Positions 39,531-47,951 of a DNA stretch of 64,000 bases are shown in pieces. Numbering within the stretch: position 1 is the stretch's first letter; each line of letters starts with the position of its first letter. Source of the DNA: Psychromonas sp. SA13A. Lineage in GTDB: Bacteria; Pseudomonadota; Gammaproteobacteria; Enterobacterales; Psychromonadaceae. The position numbers and the translations under genes were made by a program. The DNA is taken from the NCBI RefSeq assembly GCF_011378715.1, contig NZ_WTKU01000002.1:273852-337851 (forward strand), read 5' to 3'. The notes under the pieces were generated by a model. It worked only from the letters and a program-made list of their open reading frames with translations. It was not told where the DNA came from and searched no databases.

Positions 39531-39920
39531 CGGATCTTGTGGGTAATAATTCTTTAATGTCGCCATTATTTTATTGTATAACTCAACACTGTTTTGCACC
39601 ACTTGGCGTAAATTCTTTATGATAGATGGATTTACTGTAAATAATGTGAGGTGTTCATATTTAGCTAATACATAAATAGGGCTTTTTTGAGTTCACAAAC
39701 TACAGCGATTTTTTGTTCTGGATAGCGTTGTTGAGATCCATTGTCCACTCATGTAATGCTTGAGGTTTATGTTTAATGCTTGAGGTTTATGTTTAATGAT
39801 GGAGTAATTATATATCTCAGTATGATTGTGATGTTCGCATATATAATGCTTTTTATTAGCGCAATCTATTCCGATTAAAACAGCAATATTATCAATATTA
39901 TCAATATTATACTCTTTCAT
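39525..39920 (-). pseudogene. IS110-family transposase relic
   Basis: The frame from 39920 reads IAVLIGIDCANKKHYICE, the start of the DEDD domain with its first Asp. The remaining protein is scattered over other frames: RYPEQKIAVVCELKKALF, then VLAKYEHLTLFTVNP and NLRQVVQNSVELYNKI, which are typical IS110 N-terminal domain sequences. At least two frameshifts break it, and it stops near 39525 before the catalytic serine half. A 20-bp tandem duplication (AATGCTTGAGGTTTATGTTT twice, about 39757-39796) adds further damage. The element is dead. Confidence 0.75.
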
Positions 39921-40151
39921 TTTGAAGCTCCTCCATGTAAAGTAAATGTTGAAATGTGCTTAAGGCTCGTTTCTCGCAGGTATTATAGATAGTCGTTGTA
40001 GGCATCCCTGATTATCCGTATTGAAGCTAGTTGCTCTGTTGGTTCTCGATCGTCTTGTTGTTAAAAACATTATAAATGTTTGGCCTTCAATATTCGTAAC
40101 CAACAGAGGCATATTCCGCTTAATGCAGCGATATTTTAAAAGGAGTTTAAA

Positions 40152-40595
40152 TTGATTCGATGTACACTTGCGACTATTTTATTTAGTTTGTTATTAATTT
40201 CTTGTGGTAGTGATGATAAACAAGATGACTCTGTTGTAAATGAGTTGTTGGGAACATGGAAGACTGGATGCCTCGATGATAGTGATGAGTACACTATCAC
40301 TACATTGGAAGTTAAAGAGAAAACAATTAATTCACAATTTACTTCATATTCGACTAGCTCATGTGAGAATGTACTTACTTCCACGCCTTTAGAGTCAACA
40401 TATACCTTAGGTGAGGAAGCTACCACCATATTAGGAAATGAAATCAGGAATATCGATATCATGCTACAAAATGGTGACGTAGTTATAGACATTTTTAAGA
40501 TTGAGCAAGGTTACTTATATTTTGGTGAAGCTCGTGACGATATTTTAAGAGCAGATACCATTGATTTTACGTCTTGGTTCGAAAAACAATATTAA
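40152..40595 (+). CDS. hypothetical lipoprotein
   Basis: 147 residues starting with TTG at 40152, chosen because AAAAGGAG lies six bases before it. Lipoprotein signal: FSLLLISCGSDD, giving lipidated Cys near residue 18, followed by Gly-Ser-Asp. The mature part has two more cysteines (KTGCLDD and SSCENV) that could pair. I do not recognise a family. The 200-bp dispersed repeat begins nine bases after the stop codon. Confidence 0.6.
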   Translation: MIRCTLATILFSLLLISCGSDDKQDDSVVNELLGTWKTGCLDDSDEYTITTLEVKEKTINSQFTSYSTSSCENVLTSTPLESTYTLGEEATTILGNEIRNIDIMLQNGDVVIDIFKIEQGYLYFGEARDDILRADTIDFTSWFEKQY

Positions 40596-40603
40596 ACGAT
40601 ACA

Positions 40604-40810
40604 ACTAGTTAATGTGAAAGTAGATCATTAGTCATTTAATAATATCCGACAGCAATAAGGTTGATGAAGTGTATTAATAATTTTTTCATTCAAAAAAATT
40701 AAGTAACTGCAGTAAGTGAATGTTTAGAATATATTACAATTCAAAAGTAAAACTTAATGCTAAGAGTTTAATATTAAGATTTATCTGGTTGAGGAAAATA
40801 TTCAAAAACG
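40604..40810. repeat. ~200-bp degenerate dispersed repeat, copy 1
   Basis: Starts CTAGTTAATGTGAAAGT and contains CAATAAGGTTGATGAAGTG, CTGCAGTAAGT, AAAGTAAAACTTAATG and TTAAGATTTATCTGGT in order. The same blocks recur in order at 49607 and 49837. No coding frame. Confidence 0.65.
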
Positions 40811-40865
40811 TTACTCGGATACAGATGATTAATTAGGTTTGGGCAAGCGAGGTTTATTCTGGTCA

Positions 40866-40892
40866 GGGTGTAATACAATTTGTATTACACCC
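40866..40892. terminator. perfect hairpin between convergent units
   Basis: GGGTGTAATACAA and TTGTATTACACCC, 13-bp arms around a single T. It lies 47 bases past the stop of the outer membrane protein gene. T-rich sequence follows on the plus strand, so direction is uncertain. Confidence 0.6.
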
Positions 40893-40938
40893 TTTGGACT
40901 TTACTTTTAAATCGTTAATTTAAGCACTCTACTTATCA

Positions 40939-41514
40939 CTAGAAACGATATTCAACACCGATACTAGCCTGCTTAAAGTCTGTTTCTGTATCGGAACCGT
41001 TAGATACATTATCCAAATTAATTTCTGCATCATACCAAGTGTACTCGGCATTAATTAAAAAACGCTCTGTTACTTTAAACGCTACACCGGCACCAGCAAA
41101 CACACCTTCATCATCTTTATTGCCAGAAAATCCGACCACGTCATAATCTGTGGAATACCATAACTGACCACCTTTAGCATACAACTCTACTCGATCAGCA
41201 ATAGGTAATATCAACTTTAATCCTGCGGTATAACCATCTGTTTCAGCGCTAGATAAATTGTTGCCGTAACTACCAAAATCAATATAGCTACCTTCTAGAG
41301 CTAAGTAGTTGTTGAAGCGATAACCGATTATGCCTTGGAGAACATCATTGTCGTCGTCAAAGTCATCTTCGCCATCTACTTTTAGGTAACCATAATTACC
41401 GCCGACATAAACGCCATTTTCTGCAACGTCTTTCTTGAAGTCATCAGCGTGAGAAAAAGTACTAACAGAGGCTAACGAAATAAGTCCAGCTAAAGTAAGA
41501 ATCGTATTTTTCAT
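40939..41514 (-). CDS. OmpA-like outer membrane beta-barrel protein
   Basis: 191 residues. Signal peptide cleaved at about FSHA-DD (residue 23). The mature protein alternates hydrophobic strands and polar turns, enough for eight strands, and ends with VEYRF, the C-terminal Phe recognised by BAM. The N-terminal strand NGVYVGGNYGYLKVDGEDD resembles the OmpA transmembrane/porin-family barrel. There is no peptidoglycan-binding OmpA C-terminal domain. Possibly a stress or cold-induced small barrel. Single gene. Confidence 0.8.
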   Translation of the reverse strand: MKNTILTLAGLISLASVSTFSHADDFKKDVAENGVYVGGNYGYLKVDGEDDFDDDNDVLQGIIGYRFNNYLALEGSYIDFGSYGNNLSSAETDGYTAGLKLILPIADRVELYAKGGQLWYSTDYDVVGFSGNKDDEGVFAGAGVAFKVTERFLINAEYTWYDAEINLDNVSNGSDTETDFKQASIGVEYRF

Positions 41515-42453
41515 AAGGTACTCCTAGTTAATTACGTGAATTCATTTAACTAGTTACAAAATGGATGCCAACCTTATAAAAGTAACAAAGAGCTGTTTAT
41601 CTGATTTTTAGATTTAATTTAATATCAATGGGTTAGGTTTATTTTTTTGTGAGTAAATGTTGGAAAACAATATATATGCATTACTTTTTTTATCCGCTAA
41701 ATAAGACTGTGATAACGTAAAACTGCAATTTTTTCTGATTAAATTGTAATATTTTCAAAGGGTAAGCGGGGGCAGAGTAAACTTAATTTTATTACCTTAT
41801 GCTTTAAAAGGGCATCCACATTTTCTTTGGATGCATACTTTACCCGTTAGTTTTCTATTTGGCCTTTAAATGCGTCGTTGCCGATTACCATGCCTTTATT
41901 GGGAGAACTAATCAAAAATATCGAGTTGACTAATACGTTAATGCACGGGCTACGTTGGCAAATTTCTATTTGTAAGTAGTATTGGTCATTTATTAAAAAA
42001 TAATTTGTGAGTCGTTTGATATTACAGAGTTACCCAAATTTATTATAAAAAAACATAAATTAGAGATGTAATAATCCCTTGCCAATGATATATCGTGTTT
42101 ATTCGTATAAGAATATTTAGGCTTATATTAAAGTGATTATTTCTAAAGACCCCCTCCTTTTGTGTGAAAAATATACAATTTTGGGTGTATCTAAAATGTA
42201 AAATTACTCTATAGTTTTTATCTGAGTACATTATTTAGTATTTTTACTAAGATAATTTAAAAAAACTACAGATATTTTTTAATTACGAGACTAAATTATT
42301 TAGTTATGAATGTTCTCACTAGTCTACCGTATTTAAGTATATTTAATTGTAAATAGCGTAAGAAAAATAACAGAATTTCATTTAGATTCTACAGAATCGA
42401 TAAAGGTAGCAAAACTTATATATCAGGATCCAGACTAAAAAAGGACTCTTGCA
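41515..42453. other. 939-bp gene-free region with a shared 40-bp motif
   Basis: Divergent region between the barrel gene and the DUF2235 gene. A hairpin GCATCCA...TGGATGC lies near 41813-41835, and a 39-bp segment at 41902-41940 recurs at 49069. The last 300 bases before the DUF2235 gene are extremely AT-rich. No gene seen. Confidence 0.5.
41902..41940. repeat. 40-bp dispersed motif, copy 1
   Basis: GGAGAACTAATCAAAAATAT then CGAGTTGACTAATACGT. About 36 of 40 positions match the copy at 49069-49110. Confidence 0.6.
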
Positions 42454-43608
42454 ATGACAAACAGTAAAACCGTAAGCAGTAAATTAACCTACTCTGGATC
42501 ACCTCGTCATTTGCTAGTATTTTTGGATGGCACTTGGAATGATGAAAACGGTAAAGCTAATGATGGGGTGACTACAACCATTTACAAACTTTTTCGCGCT
42601 CTGGAAGGGGACCTTACAGAAACCAATATTCCGCATACTATAAAGCATGAGAAACATATTGCCTTATATTTTCGTGGTATCGGAAATGACGATGATAACA
42701 GTATGATTGGTTCATGGTTCTTTGGGGCTTTTGGAGGTAGTGAAAAAAGAATTCGAGATCACGCCTTTGTAAGTATTATTGAGCATTATCGGGCTGGTGA
42801 TAAAATCAGTATTTTTGGCTTTAGTCGTGGTTCTGCAACCGCTCGGCTATTAGCTAGTAACTTGGAAAAAAAAGGTATTCCGGCATCGGTCAGAGTACAT
42901 AGCAAAAACCAAAAAAATTCCTCAACGGGAGTTACTGAAGCAGTCTATAAAGAGTATTCTAATTTAAGTAAGAAAAAGGAAGATAAAGTACAAGTTCAAT
43001 TTCTTGGTATTCTAGATACTGTTGGAGCATTTGGTATACCGATTGATTTTGGTTTTGGTTCTCAGAAAATCAACTTGTTCAAGGATCTAACAGTATCTCA
43101 AAATGTAAAGCAAGTAGTTCATTGTGTAAGTATTGACGAAAGTAGAGAACCTTTTATTCCTACACTGTGTAATAGGGCAACTAATGTTGATGAGCTATGG
43201 TTTGCAGGGGTACATGCTGATATTGGAGGAGGTTACCTACAATCTAACCTTAGTAGAATTCCCCTAAACTATATGGTTTCAAAATTAACTGAAGTCTTTA
43301 CAGACGACCCCATTGAGTTCAACGAATTACGCTTAATGAAACTTATTGAATATGATTTAGATGATGAATTTCACCTTCATCATCATGGTGATGGTTTTAT
43401 AAAAGCTAGAAGAGCTATAATTGTCCTGTCTAATGGTGAAGAATCAAAATTCCCCCCCAAAATTCATGTCTCCGTTTTAAAGATAATGGAATCCAAAAAA
43501 TTATATTTAGCTACCCCTTTTGACAGTTTTACCACAATAGAAAGAATTCAATACTTTCCTAAATCAGTTAATGGGCTACTCGGTAAATATAAAATTATAG
43601 AAGAATAA
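42454..43608 (+). CDS. DUF2235 alpha/beta hydrolase, Tle1-phospholipase-like domain
   Basis: 384 residues. The start HLLVFLDGTWNDENG, the nucleophile elbow ISIFGFSRGSATARLLA (Ser near residue 129) and WFAGVHADIGGGYLQS near residue 250 are the conserved DUF2235 motifs, and the GFSRG elbow is that of type VI secretion phospholipases (Tle1). There is no signal peptide, and no VgrG, PAAR or T6SS gene is nearby, so effector use is unproven. A stand-alone cytoplasmic lipase/hydrolase is equally possible. AAAGGA precedes the ATG. Confidence 0.8.
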   Translation: MTNSKTVSSKLTYSGSPRHLLVFLDGTWNDENGKANDGVTTTIYKLFRALEGDLTETNIPHTIKHEKHIALYFRGIGNDDDNSMIGSWFFGAFGGSEKRIRDHAFVSIIEHYRAGDKISIFGFSRGSATARLLASNLEKKGIPASVRVHSKNQKNSSTGVTEAVYKEYSNLSKKKEDKVQVQFLGILDTVGAFGIPIDFGFGSQKINLFKDLTVSQNVKQVVHCVSIDESREPFIPTLCNRATNVDELWFAGVHADIGGGYLQSNLSRIPLNYMVSKLTEVFTDDPIEFNELRLMKLIEYDLDDEFHLHHHGDGFIKARRAIIVLSNGEESKFPPKIHVSVLKIMESKKLYLATPFDSFTTIERIQYFPKSVNGLLGKYKIIEE

Positions 43609-43968
43609 ATATTTTATAGTGAGGTAGGGAAGTCCGTATATCATCAGAAAATAAAATACTATAGAGCAAAACTAAAAAAACACCTACTTATATTCAGCTG
43701 GCCGCTTTTTCTACCAATTCAAGTTATGCACTTATAATCTGAATCCAAGTTAAATAAAAATAAAAATAAAAATTTATAAAGTTATTTAAGTTATGGAAAT
43801 TTGACGGAACTTAATTCTACTTATATGTAACTATTAAAAACTGAAATAAACGGTAAATAATGCCTCTTTTAGTATTAAGTATAAACCTTTAGATCGAGGA
43901 TATAACTCATGGAAAAATATTGCTCTGATTACACCTTACATGTGAAGTGTGTTTTATAATTACAATTC
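43609..43968. other. gene-free stretch
   Basis: About 360 AT-rich bases after the DUF2235 gene. Contains an AAATAAA-rich run near 43754. No terminator hairpin or gene recognised. Confidence 0.4.
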
Positions 43969-43969
43969 G

Positions 43970-43998
43970 GGCTGAAAATGAAAAATATTACAGCCTCG
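43970..43998 (+). repeat. attC-like 3' half, copy 1 (left edge of cassette 1)
   Basis: GGCTGAAAATGAAAAATATT then ACAGCCTCG, a GGCTG/CAGCC hairpin ending at the recombination-type triplet G|TT (43998-44000). A near-identical copy lies at 46893-46921. Confidence 0.55.
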
Positions 43999-44028
43999 TT
44001 AGCTTTAATAGAAAAGAGGAGATTATCA

Positions 44029-44274
44029 ATGAAATTTATTCGGTTGTTACTGCTGATTTATTTAGCTAGTTTATCTTTTTTTGCTTCGTCTGGTGATATA
44101 GAAATGCCAGCACCAGACAATCCGTTCCCTGTACCAGCACCACCGATGCCTGTACCAGACAATCCGATGCCTGTATCAGCACCAGACAAGTCTAAGAATG
44201 AGCTAATACCTTATCCTGATAATCCACATTCGGTTACATTTGATTTGGAAAAAAAGGCGAAAAAATTGAAGTAA
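44029..44274 (+). CDS. small secreted proline-rich protein
   Basis: 81 residues from the ATG at 44029, preceded by GAGGAG. The in-frame ATG at 43978 lies inside the attC-like repeat and is rejected. Signal peptide FIRLLLLIYLASLSFFASS cleaved near residue 22-24. The mature protein has imperfect repeats of PDNPFPVPAPPMPVP type, then a Lys-rich tail. No family recognised. First gene of probable cassette 1. Confidence 0.55.
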   Translation: MKFIRLLLLIYLASLSFFASSGDIEMPAPDNPFPVPAPPMPVPDNPMPVSAPDKSKNELIPYPDNPHSVTFDLEKKAKKLK

Positions 44275-44381
44275 TATAAAAATGAAGCCGATTTTACAAA
44301 CGGTGAAATGAATTAAATTAAGAAATTTGGTGGGCTAGAGCTTAATCGCGAAGTCCAATTTTGCAAAAAGGATTATTTACA

Positions 44382-45023
44382 ATGTCTATTAAAGTATTTG
44401 GAATTGAGGTAGAGCGTAGAACTGACATATTGGCGCTAGCGGCTTTCATTATTTCTATAGGTAGCATTGTATCCCAAACAGTAAACCTTATAAAAGGGCC
44501 TGAAGTAATACTTGATATCCCAAAGCAAATATTATTTATGTCTGAAAAATATCCTGACGGTATAGAGTATCTAAGGTTATCTGCTAACTTAGTTTACTTG
44601 AATAAAGGCAGTCCGGGATATGACGATATAACAAAACATGAAGAAGCTTCTGTAAAAGTTGGTGACACAACTTTTACACTGGTTGCACAAGAATATATTT
44701 ACTCTACCTATGAAAATGGGGAGTTTCGTGTGAAAAAGCTATCGGATGCTTATCCTGTCCAAGTTAAATCTGGTACTGTAGTTTCACACGAAACATACTT
44801 TGCGCCATGGCCGAGTGGAGCAAAGAATGAATCTCAGAATTACATTTCATTTGACACCTTTCTATCTTTGCTAAAGCCTCAGGAATATGTAGTTGTCACT
44901 ATCAAATCCTCCACGTATGAAGGTGAAATGCTAGAAACAAAGTGTAAGATTAAAATTTCTCAGTTCCTACATCATTTGGAATCCAAAAAATGGTCTGCAC
45001 CAGTTTGCTTAAAAGCTAACTAG
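44382..45023 (+). CDS. hypothetical protein with one N-terminal membrane segment
   Basis: 213 residues from the ATG at 44382, with AAAAAGGA before it. A TTG at 44361 is rejected. Membrane helix at about residues 17-37 (ILALAAFIISIGSIVSQTV), then a beta-rich soluble domain. Not recognised. The stop codon follows directly on AGCTAAC, the proposed R'' box of the cassette's attC, which is the usual way cassette genes end. Confidence 0.6.
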   Translation: MSIKVFGIEVERRTDILALAAFIISIGSIVSQTVNLIKGPEVILDIPKQILFMSEKYPDGIEYLRLSANLVYLNKGSPGYDDITKHEEASVKVGDTTFTLVAQEYIYSTYENGEFRVKKLSDAYPVQVKSGTVVSHETYFAPWPSGAKNESQNYISFDTFLSLLKPQEYVVVTIKSSTYEGEMLETKCKIKISQFLHHLESKKWSAPVCLKAN

Positions 45024-45111
45024 GCCATCAAGTCATATTCGTAACCGTTGCTTACGTTTTGCTAGAGTATAATAGCCAACATCACTCACCACTTGTGGCT
45101 GTGATGGGCTG
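45014..45111 (+). other. attC-like site of cassette 1 (right end unclear)
   Basis: AGCTAAC, then AGGCCATCA (45022-45030) pairing with TGATGGGCT (45102-45110) in 8 of 9 positions across about 70 bases. The expected final G|TTRRRY is not intact. The IS1182-type element starts about here. Confidence 0.35.
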
Positions 45112-46774
45112 TAGAGTTTCTACCATAAGAACGTTTATCACTTTTTTCATTTATGAGTCATTGTACAAAAAACACCTAGATTGAGCTGATCGTCTGTGAT
45201 CTAATAGTTATTATTCGTTTAGAGATAAACATGATGAGTAAATTCATTCCGATTGATTTTACACAGCAAATTATCCCCGGTACTTTTGAATACGCACTTT
45301 CTCATATCGTCGACAAACACCTTGATTTAAGTACTTTTGATAAATGGTACAGCAACGATAAAAATGGCGCGGCTGCTTATCCTCCTTCAGTCATGCTTAA
45401 AATAATCTTGTTTGGTTATTCACGAGGCTTGGTCAGCAGTCGTCGCATTGCAAATGCTTGTGAAACCAATATTACCTTTATGAGTTTATCGGGTGACGTA
45501 CAACCTCATTACACTTCAATTGCCAGTTTTGTCGCTAAAATGAAAGACCAAATTGAACCACTTTTTACTCAAGTATTAATGATATGCGACCGTGAAGGTT
45601 TGATAGGCCGTAATATGTTTGCGATTGATGGATGTAAAATTCGTTCGAACGCTAGTAAAGAGTGGAGTGGCACATTTGATGAACTTGAGCGTAAACAAGC
45701 GAAGTTGCGCAGAGCAAGTCAGCGCATACTTGCCCGCCATCAAGCACAAGATAGTTTGAGTGAAGATGAAATTACCCATGATTTAAAACAACAGGCTAAA
45801 CTTGATAAAAGCGCGGATAAAATTAAAGAATTTTTGGCGACCAATGAAGAGAAGTTAGGTAGTCAGAGAAAGCCTGTGAAAAGTAATATCACTGATCCAG
45901 ACAGTGCCAAGATGACCACGAGTAAAGGTACGATTCAAGGCTACAATGGCATTGCGATTAACGATGATAAACATCAAATCATTTTACAAGCCCAAACATG
46001 GGGAAGTGTGGGAGAGCAACAAACCTTAAAACCCGCTATCGAAGACTTGAAAAAAACAACTGACTGAACTCGGTACACCTGAAGCCTTGTGTGAAGCCAA
46101 ATTTACCGCAGACAGCGGTTTTCATAGTGAAGTCAATCTTGAGTTTATGGCTACAACGGGGCTTGATGCTTACATTGCAGACACTGCATTTAGAAGTCGT
46201 AATCCATTATTTAAAGAGAGCGAAACCTATCATACAGAGCAAGAAAAACGACGATTGAAACGCAGTAAAGGCCGAGCGAGATTGTTCAATAGCAAAGACT
46301 TTTACTTTGATAAAAAGAAAAATGAATGCCATTGTCCTGCGGGTAAAGAAATGTGGTTAAGTGTTAAAAACATTGAAACCGCCGGTCGGCAATACGTTCG
46401 TTTCTCTGGTTATTTGAAGGATTGCCGTGTTTGTCCATTGCAAAAGCAATGCATGCGAAAAGTGCCCACTAAACAAGGTCGGCAAGTTCAATTTGAAACA
46501 GGTAAAACAACGAAGCACATTTCTTATACCGATAGAATGCGAGTGAAAATAGACAGTAGCCCAGGCAGGCGTGAATATAGCAAACGACTCGGTGCTATTG
46601 AACCTGTATTTGGTAATATCACAGTGAATAAAGGCATGAATAAATTCACACTGCGCGGCCAAGAGAAAGTGAATACCCAGTGGCAGATGTACTGCCTTGT
46701 TCATAATATAGAGAAGTTAAGGAATAGTTTACATTAAGCCAAGGGCAAAGGCCTTTAGCCTCAATAATACAGCC
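45107..46774 (+). mobile_element. IS1182-family insertion sequence
   Basis: About 1.67 kb around the transposase gene. Possible ends are GGCTGTA at 45107-45114 and its inverted match TACAGCC at 46768-46774, a weak 7-bp terminal match. I could not see a target duplication, so the borders are approximate. Confidence 0.5.
45231..46737 (+). pseudogene. IS1182-family transposase, interrupted by a frameshift
   Basis: The first part (45231-46067) carries the N-terminal DUF772-type region (TQQIIPGTFEYALSHIVD, YPPSVMLKIILFGYSRG) and catalytic FAIDGCKIRSNASKEW. The second part (frame continuing to 46737) begins TELGTPEALCEAKFTADSGF and has the C-terminal Cys-rich segment CRVCPLQKQCMRK and the acidic end GAIEPVFGNI. 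They join if one A is removed from a run of seven A's at 46050-46056, restoring LKKQLTELG. Either a dead copy or one rescued by slippage. Together about 500 residues, normal for the family. Confidence 0.85.
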
Positions 46775-46892
46775 TAATTAACCTCATAAACACTCTTACA
46801 ACTCAATTTAATCAATCATTTATTGAAAAGTGAATAATCTATTTGAATCTCAAGTAAATGTGAATTAATGTAATTTTTATTTTAAATAATCA

Positions 46893-46921
46893 GGCTGAAA
46901 ATGAGAAATTCTACAGCCTCG
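46893..46921 (+). repeat. attC-like 3' half, copy 2 (left edge of cassette 2)
   Basis: GGCTGAAAATGAGAAATTCT then ACAGCCTCG, matching the copy at 43970 at nearly every position and again ending at G|TTAGG. Confidence 0.6.
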
Positions 46922-47945
46922 TTAGGTATCACATTAATAGGGCACTAGGGACTTTCATTATGACAAGCATTTGGCGTTTAAATATAAAAACCGCTGCAAA
47001 GAAAGGTATTGACCCTAGGCGATTTTGCTTAGACAAAAACATTCTTGGTATAGGCTGGCAAGTAAATCAGACTGGTACTGTTGAATGGGAAGATTACATA
47101 GCCGAGGCTCGTCCTAAATATAAAAATAGAGGTCGTAGTTTTTCAGTTGCAATCAATGCAATTAAAAACCGTATGGAAATTGGAGATCTTTGCTGGACTC
47201 GTGATCATGATGGGACATACTATTTGGGGAAAATAACTAGTGATTGGAGATATGAAAATACTCCAGAAAATTCTGATGCAGATGTAGTTAACATACGAAA
47301 TTGCGAATGGCATAAGGTTGGAACTGTTGACGTAGTTCCAGGAAAGGTTGTAAACAGTTATATATCTGGCAGTACCGTTCAGAAAGTTAATGGAAAAAAT
47401 ATTCGTCGTTACTCTCAGTTTTTGGCAAACAAAAAAATGGAAGGAAAAGGCTATGAGCTAGAAAAGTCTACTGACAATTTCCTTAGCCTACTTTCTAGTG
47501 ACGATTGTGAAGATCTTGTCGCTCTTTATATGCAAAAAATTCATGGTTATATGGCAATTCCTAGCTCTTGTAAGTCTGATACCGCTGCTTATGAATATGT
47601 AATGAAACATCCTGACACAGGTAAAAAGGCGGTTGCTCAGGTTAAGCATGGTAATATTAATTTGAACCGAAATAATTATAAAAATCTTGATACGGAGGTT
47701 TTTCTGCTTACTACAGGGGGTATTTATACAGGAGCAGAGTCACATAGTATTTGTTGCCTTGATCCCAATGTGATTTTACAGTTTGCTAAAGATAATTATA
47801 AATTGATGTCAGATAGGGTTCAAAATTGGATAAGATTTGATGCTGGCTTACATACCTAACAACAATTAAACAAGGACTAAAAACAGCGGGCTATCTCGCT
47901 CCGCTCGTATTTTAGCTCACAATTTTTAGTCTGTTAATATGGGCG
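46922..47945 (+). mobile_element. complete integron-type gene cassette 2
   Basis: Left edge G|TTAGGTAT (46921-46929). The exact reverse complement ATACCTAAC lies at 47852-47860 over the gene's stop codon. A palindromic attC follows and ends G|TT at 47945-47947. One gene fills the unit. In the circular form the outer boxes would be ACCTAAC and GTTAGGT, a perfect 7-bp match to the RYYYAAC/GTTRRRY consensus. Confidence 0.7.
46960..47859 (+). CDS. probable modification-sensing nuclease (EVE/PUA-like plus Mrr-like domain)
   Basis: 299 residues. The N-terminal part (about 1-140: IWRLNIKTAAKKGIDPRRFC, LGIGWQ, IGDLCWTRDHDGTYYLGKI) looks like an EVE/PUA-type base-reading domain. The C-terminal part (about 165-290) looks like a PD-(D/E)xK nuclease of the Mrr kind, with SSDDCEDLVALYMQ, YEYVMKHPDTGKKAVAQVKHG carrying the QVK core, and NLDTEVFLLTTGG. 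Inference: restriction of modified or foreign DNA. It is the only gene of cassette 2. Confidence 0.6.
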   Translation: MTSIWRLNIKTAAKKGIDPRRFCLDKNILGIGWQVNQTGTVEWEDYIAEARPKYKNRGRSFSVAINAIKNRMEIGDLCWTRDHDGTYYLGKITSDWRYENTPENSDADVVNIRNCEWHKVGTVDVVPGKVVNSYISGSTVQKVNGKNIRRYSQFLANKKMEGKGYELEKSTDNFLSLLSSDDCEDLVALYMQKIHGYMAIPSSCKSDTAAYEYVMKHPDTGKKAVAQVKHGNINLNRNNYKNLDTEVFLLTTGGIYTGAESHSICCLDPNVILQFAKDNYKLMSDRVQNWIRFDAGLHT

Positions 47946-47951
47946 TTATGA
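47854..47951 (+). other. attC recombination site of cassette 2
   Basis: R'' box ACCTAAC (47854-47860) overlaps the stop codon. An inner stem pairs TTAAACAAGGACTAAAAA (47866-47883) with TTTTTAGTCTGTTAA (47923-47937), leaving unpaired extra bases on one side as attC sites do. A central AGCGG/CCGCT hairpin and a final G|TTATGA box complete it. Length 98 bp is within the attC range. Confidence 0.7.

Larger units (their letters stand above)
43999..45111 (+). mobile_element. probable integron gene cassette 1
   Basis: Left edge G|TTAGCTTT at 43998-44006. The reverse complement AAAGCTAAC lies at 45012-45020, overlapping the end of the last gene, as the R'' box of a cassette's own attC site should. 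Two genes in the same direction lie between. The right end of its attC seems disturbed by the adjacent insertion sequence. Confidence 0.5.

Noticed and set aside
39693..39920. 75-codon frame as an intact small gene
   Set aside because: It is the first fragment of a frameshifted IS110 transposase; the rest continues in other frames.
40604..40810. 200-bp repeat as an attC site
   Set aside because: It lacks RYYYAAC/GTTRRRY outer boxes and a strong palindrome, and two copies are adjacent without a gene.
43609..43720. attC after the DUF2235 gene
   Set aside because: No complementary end boxes or stem next to the stop, so this gene is not counted as a cassette.
45103..46778. target-site duplication of the IS1182 element
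   Set aside because: No convincing short direct repeat at either candidate end.
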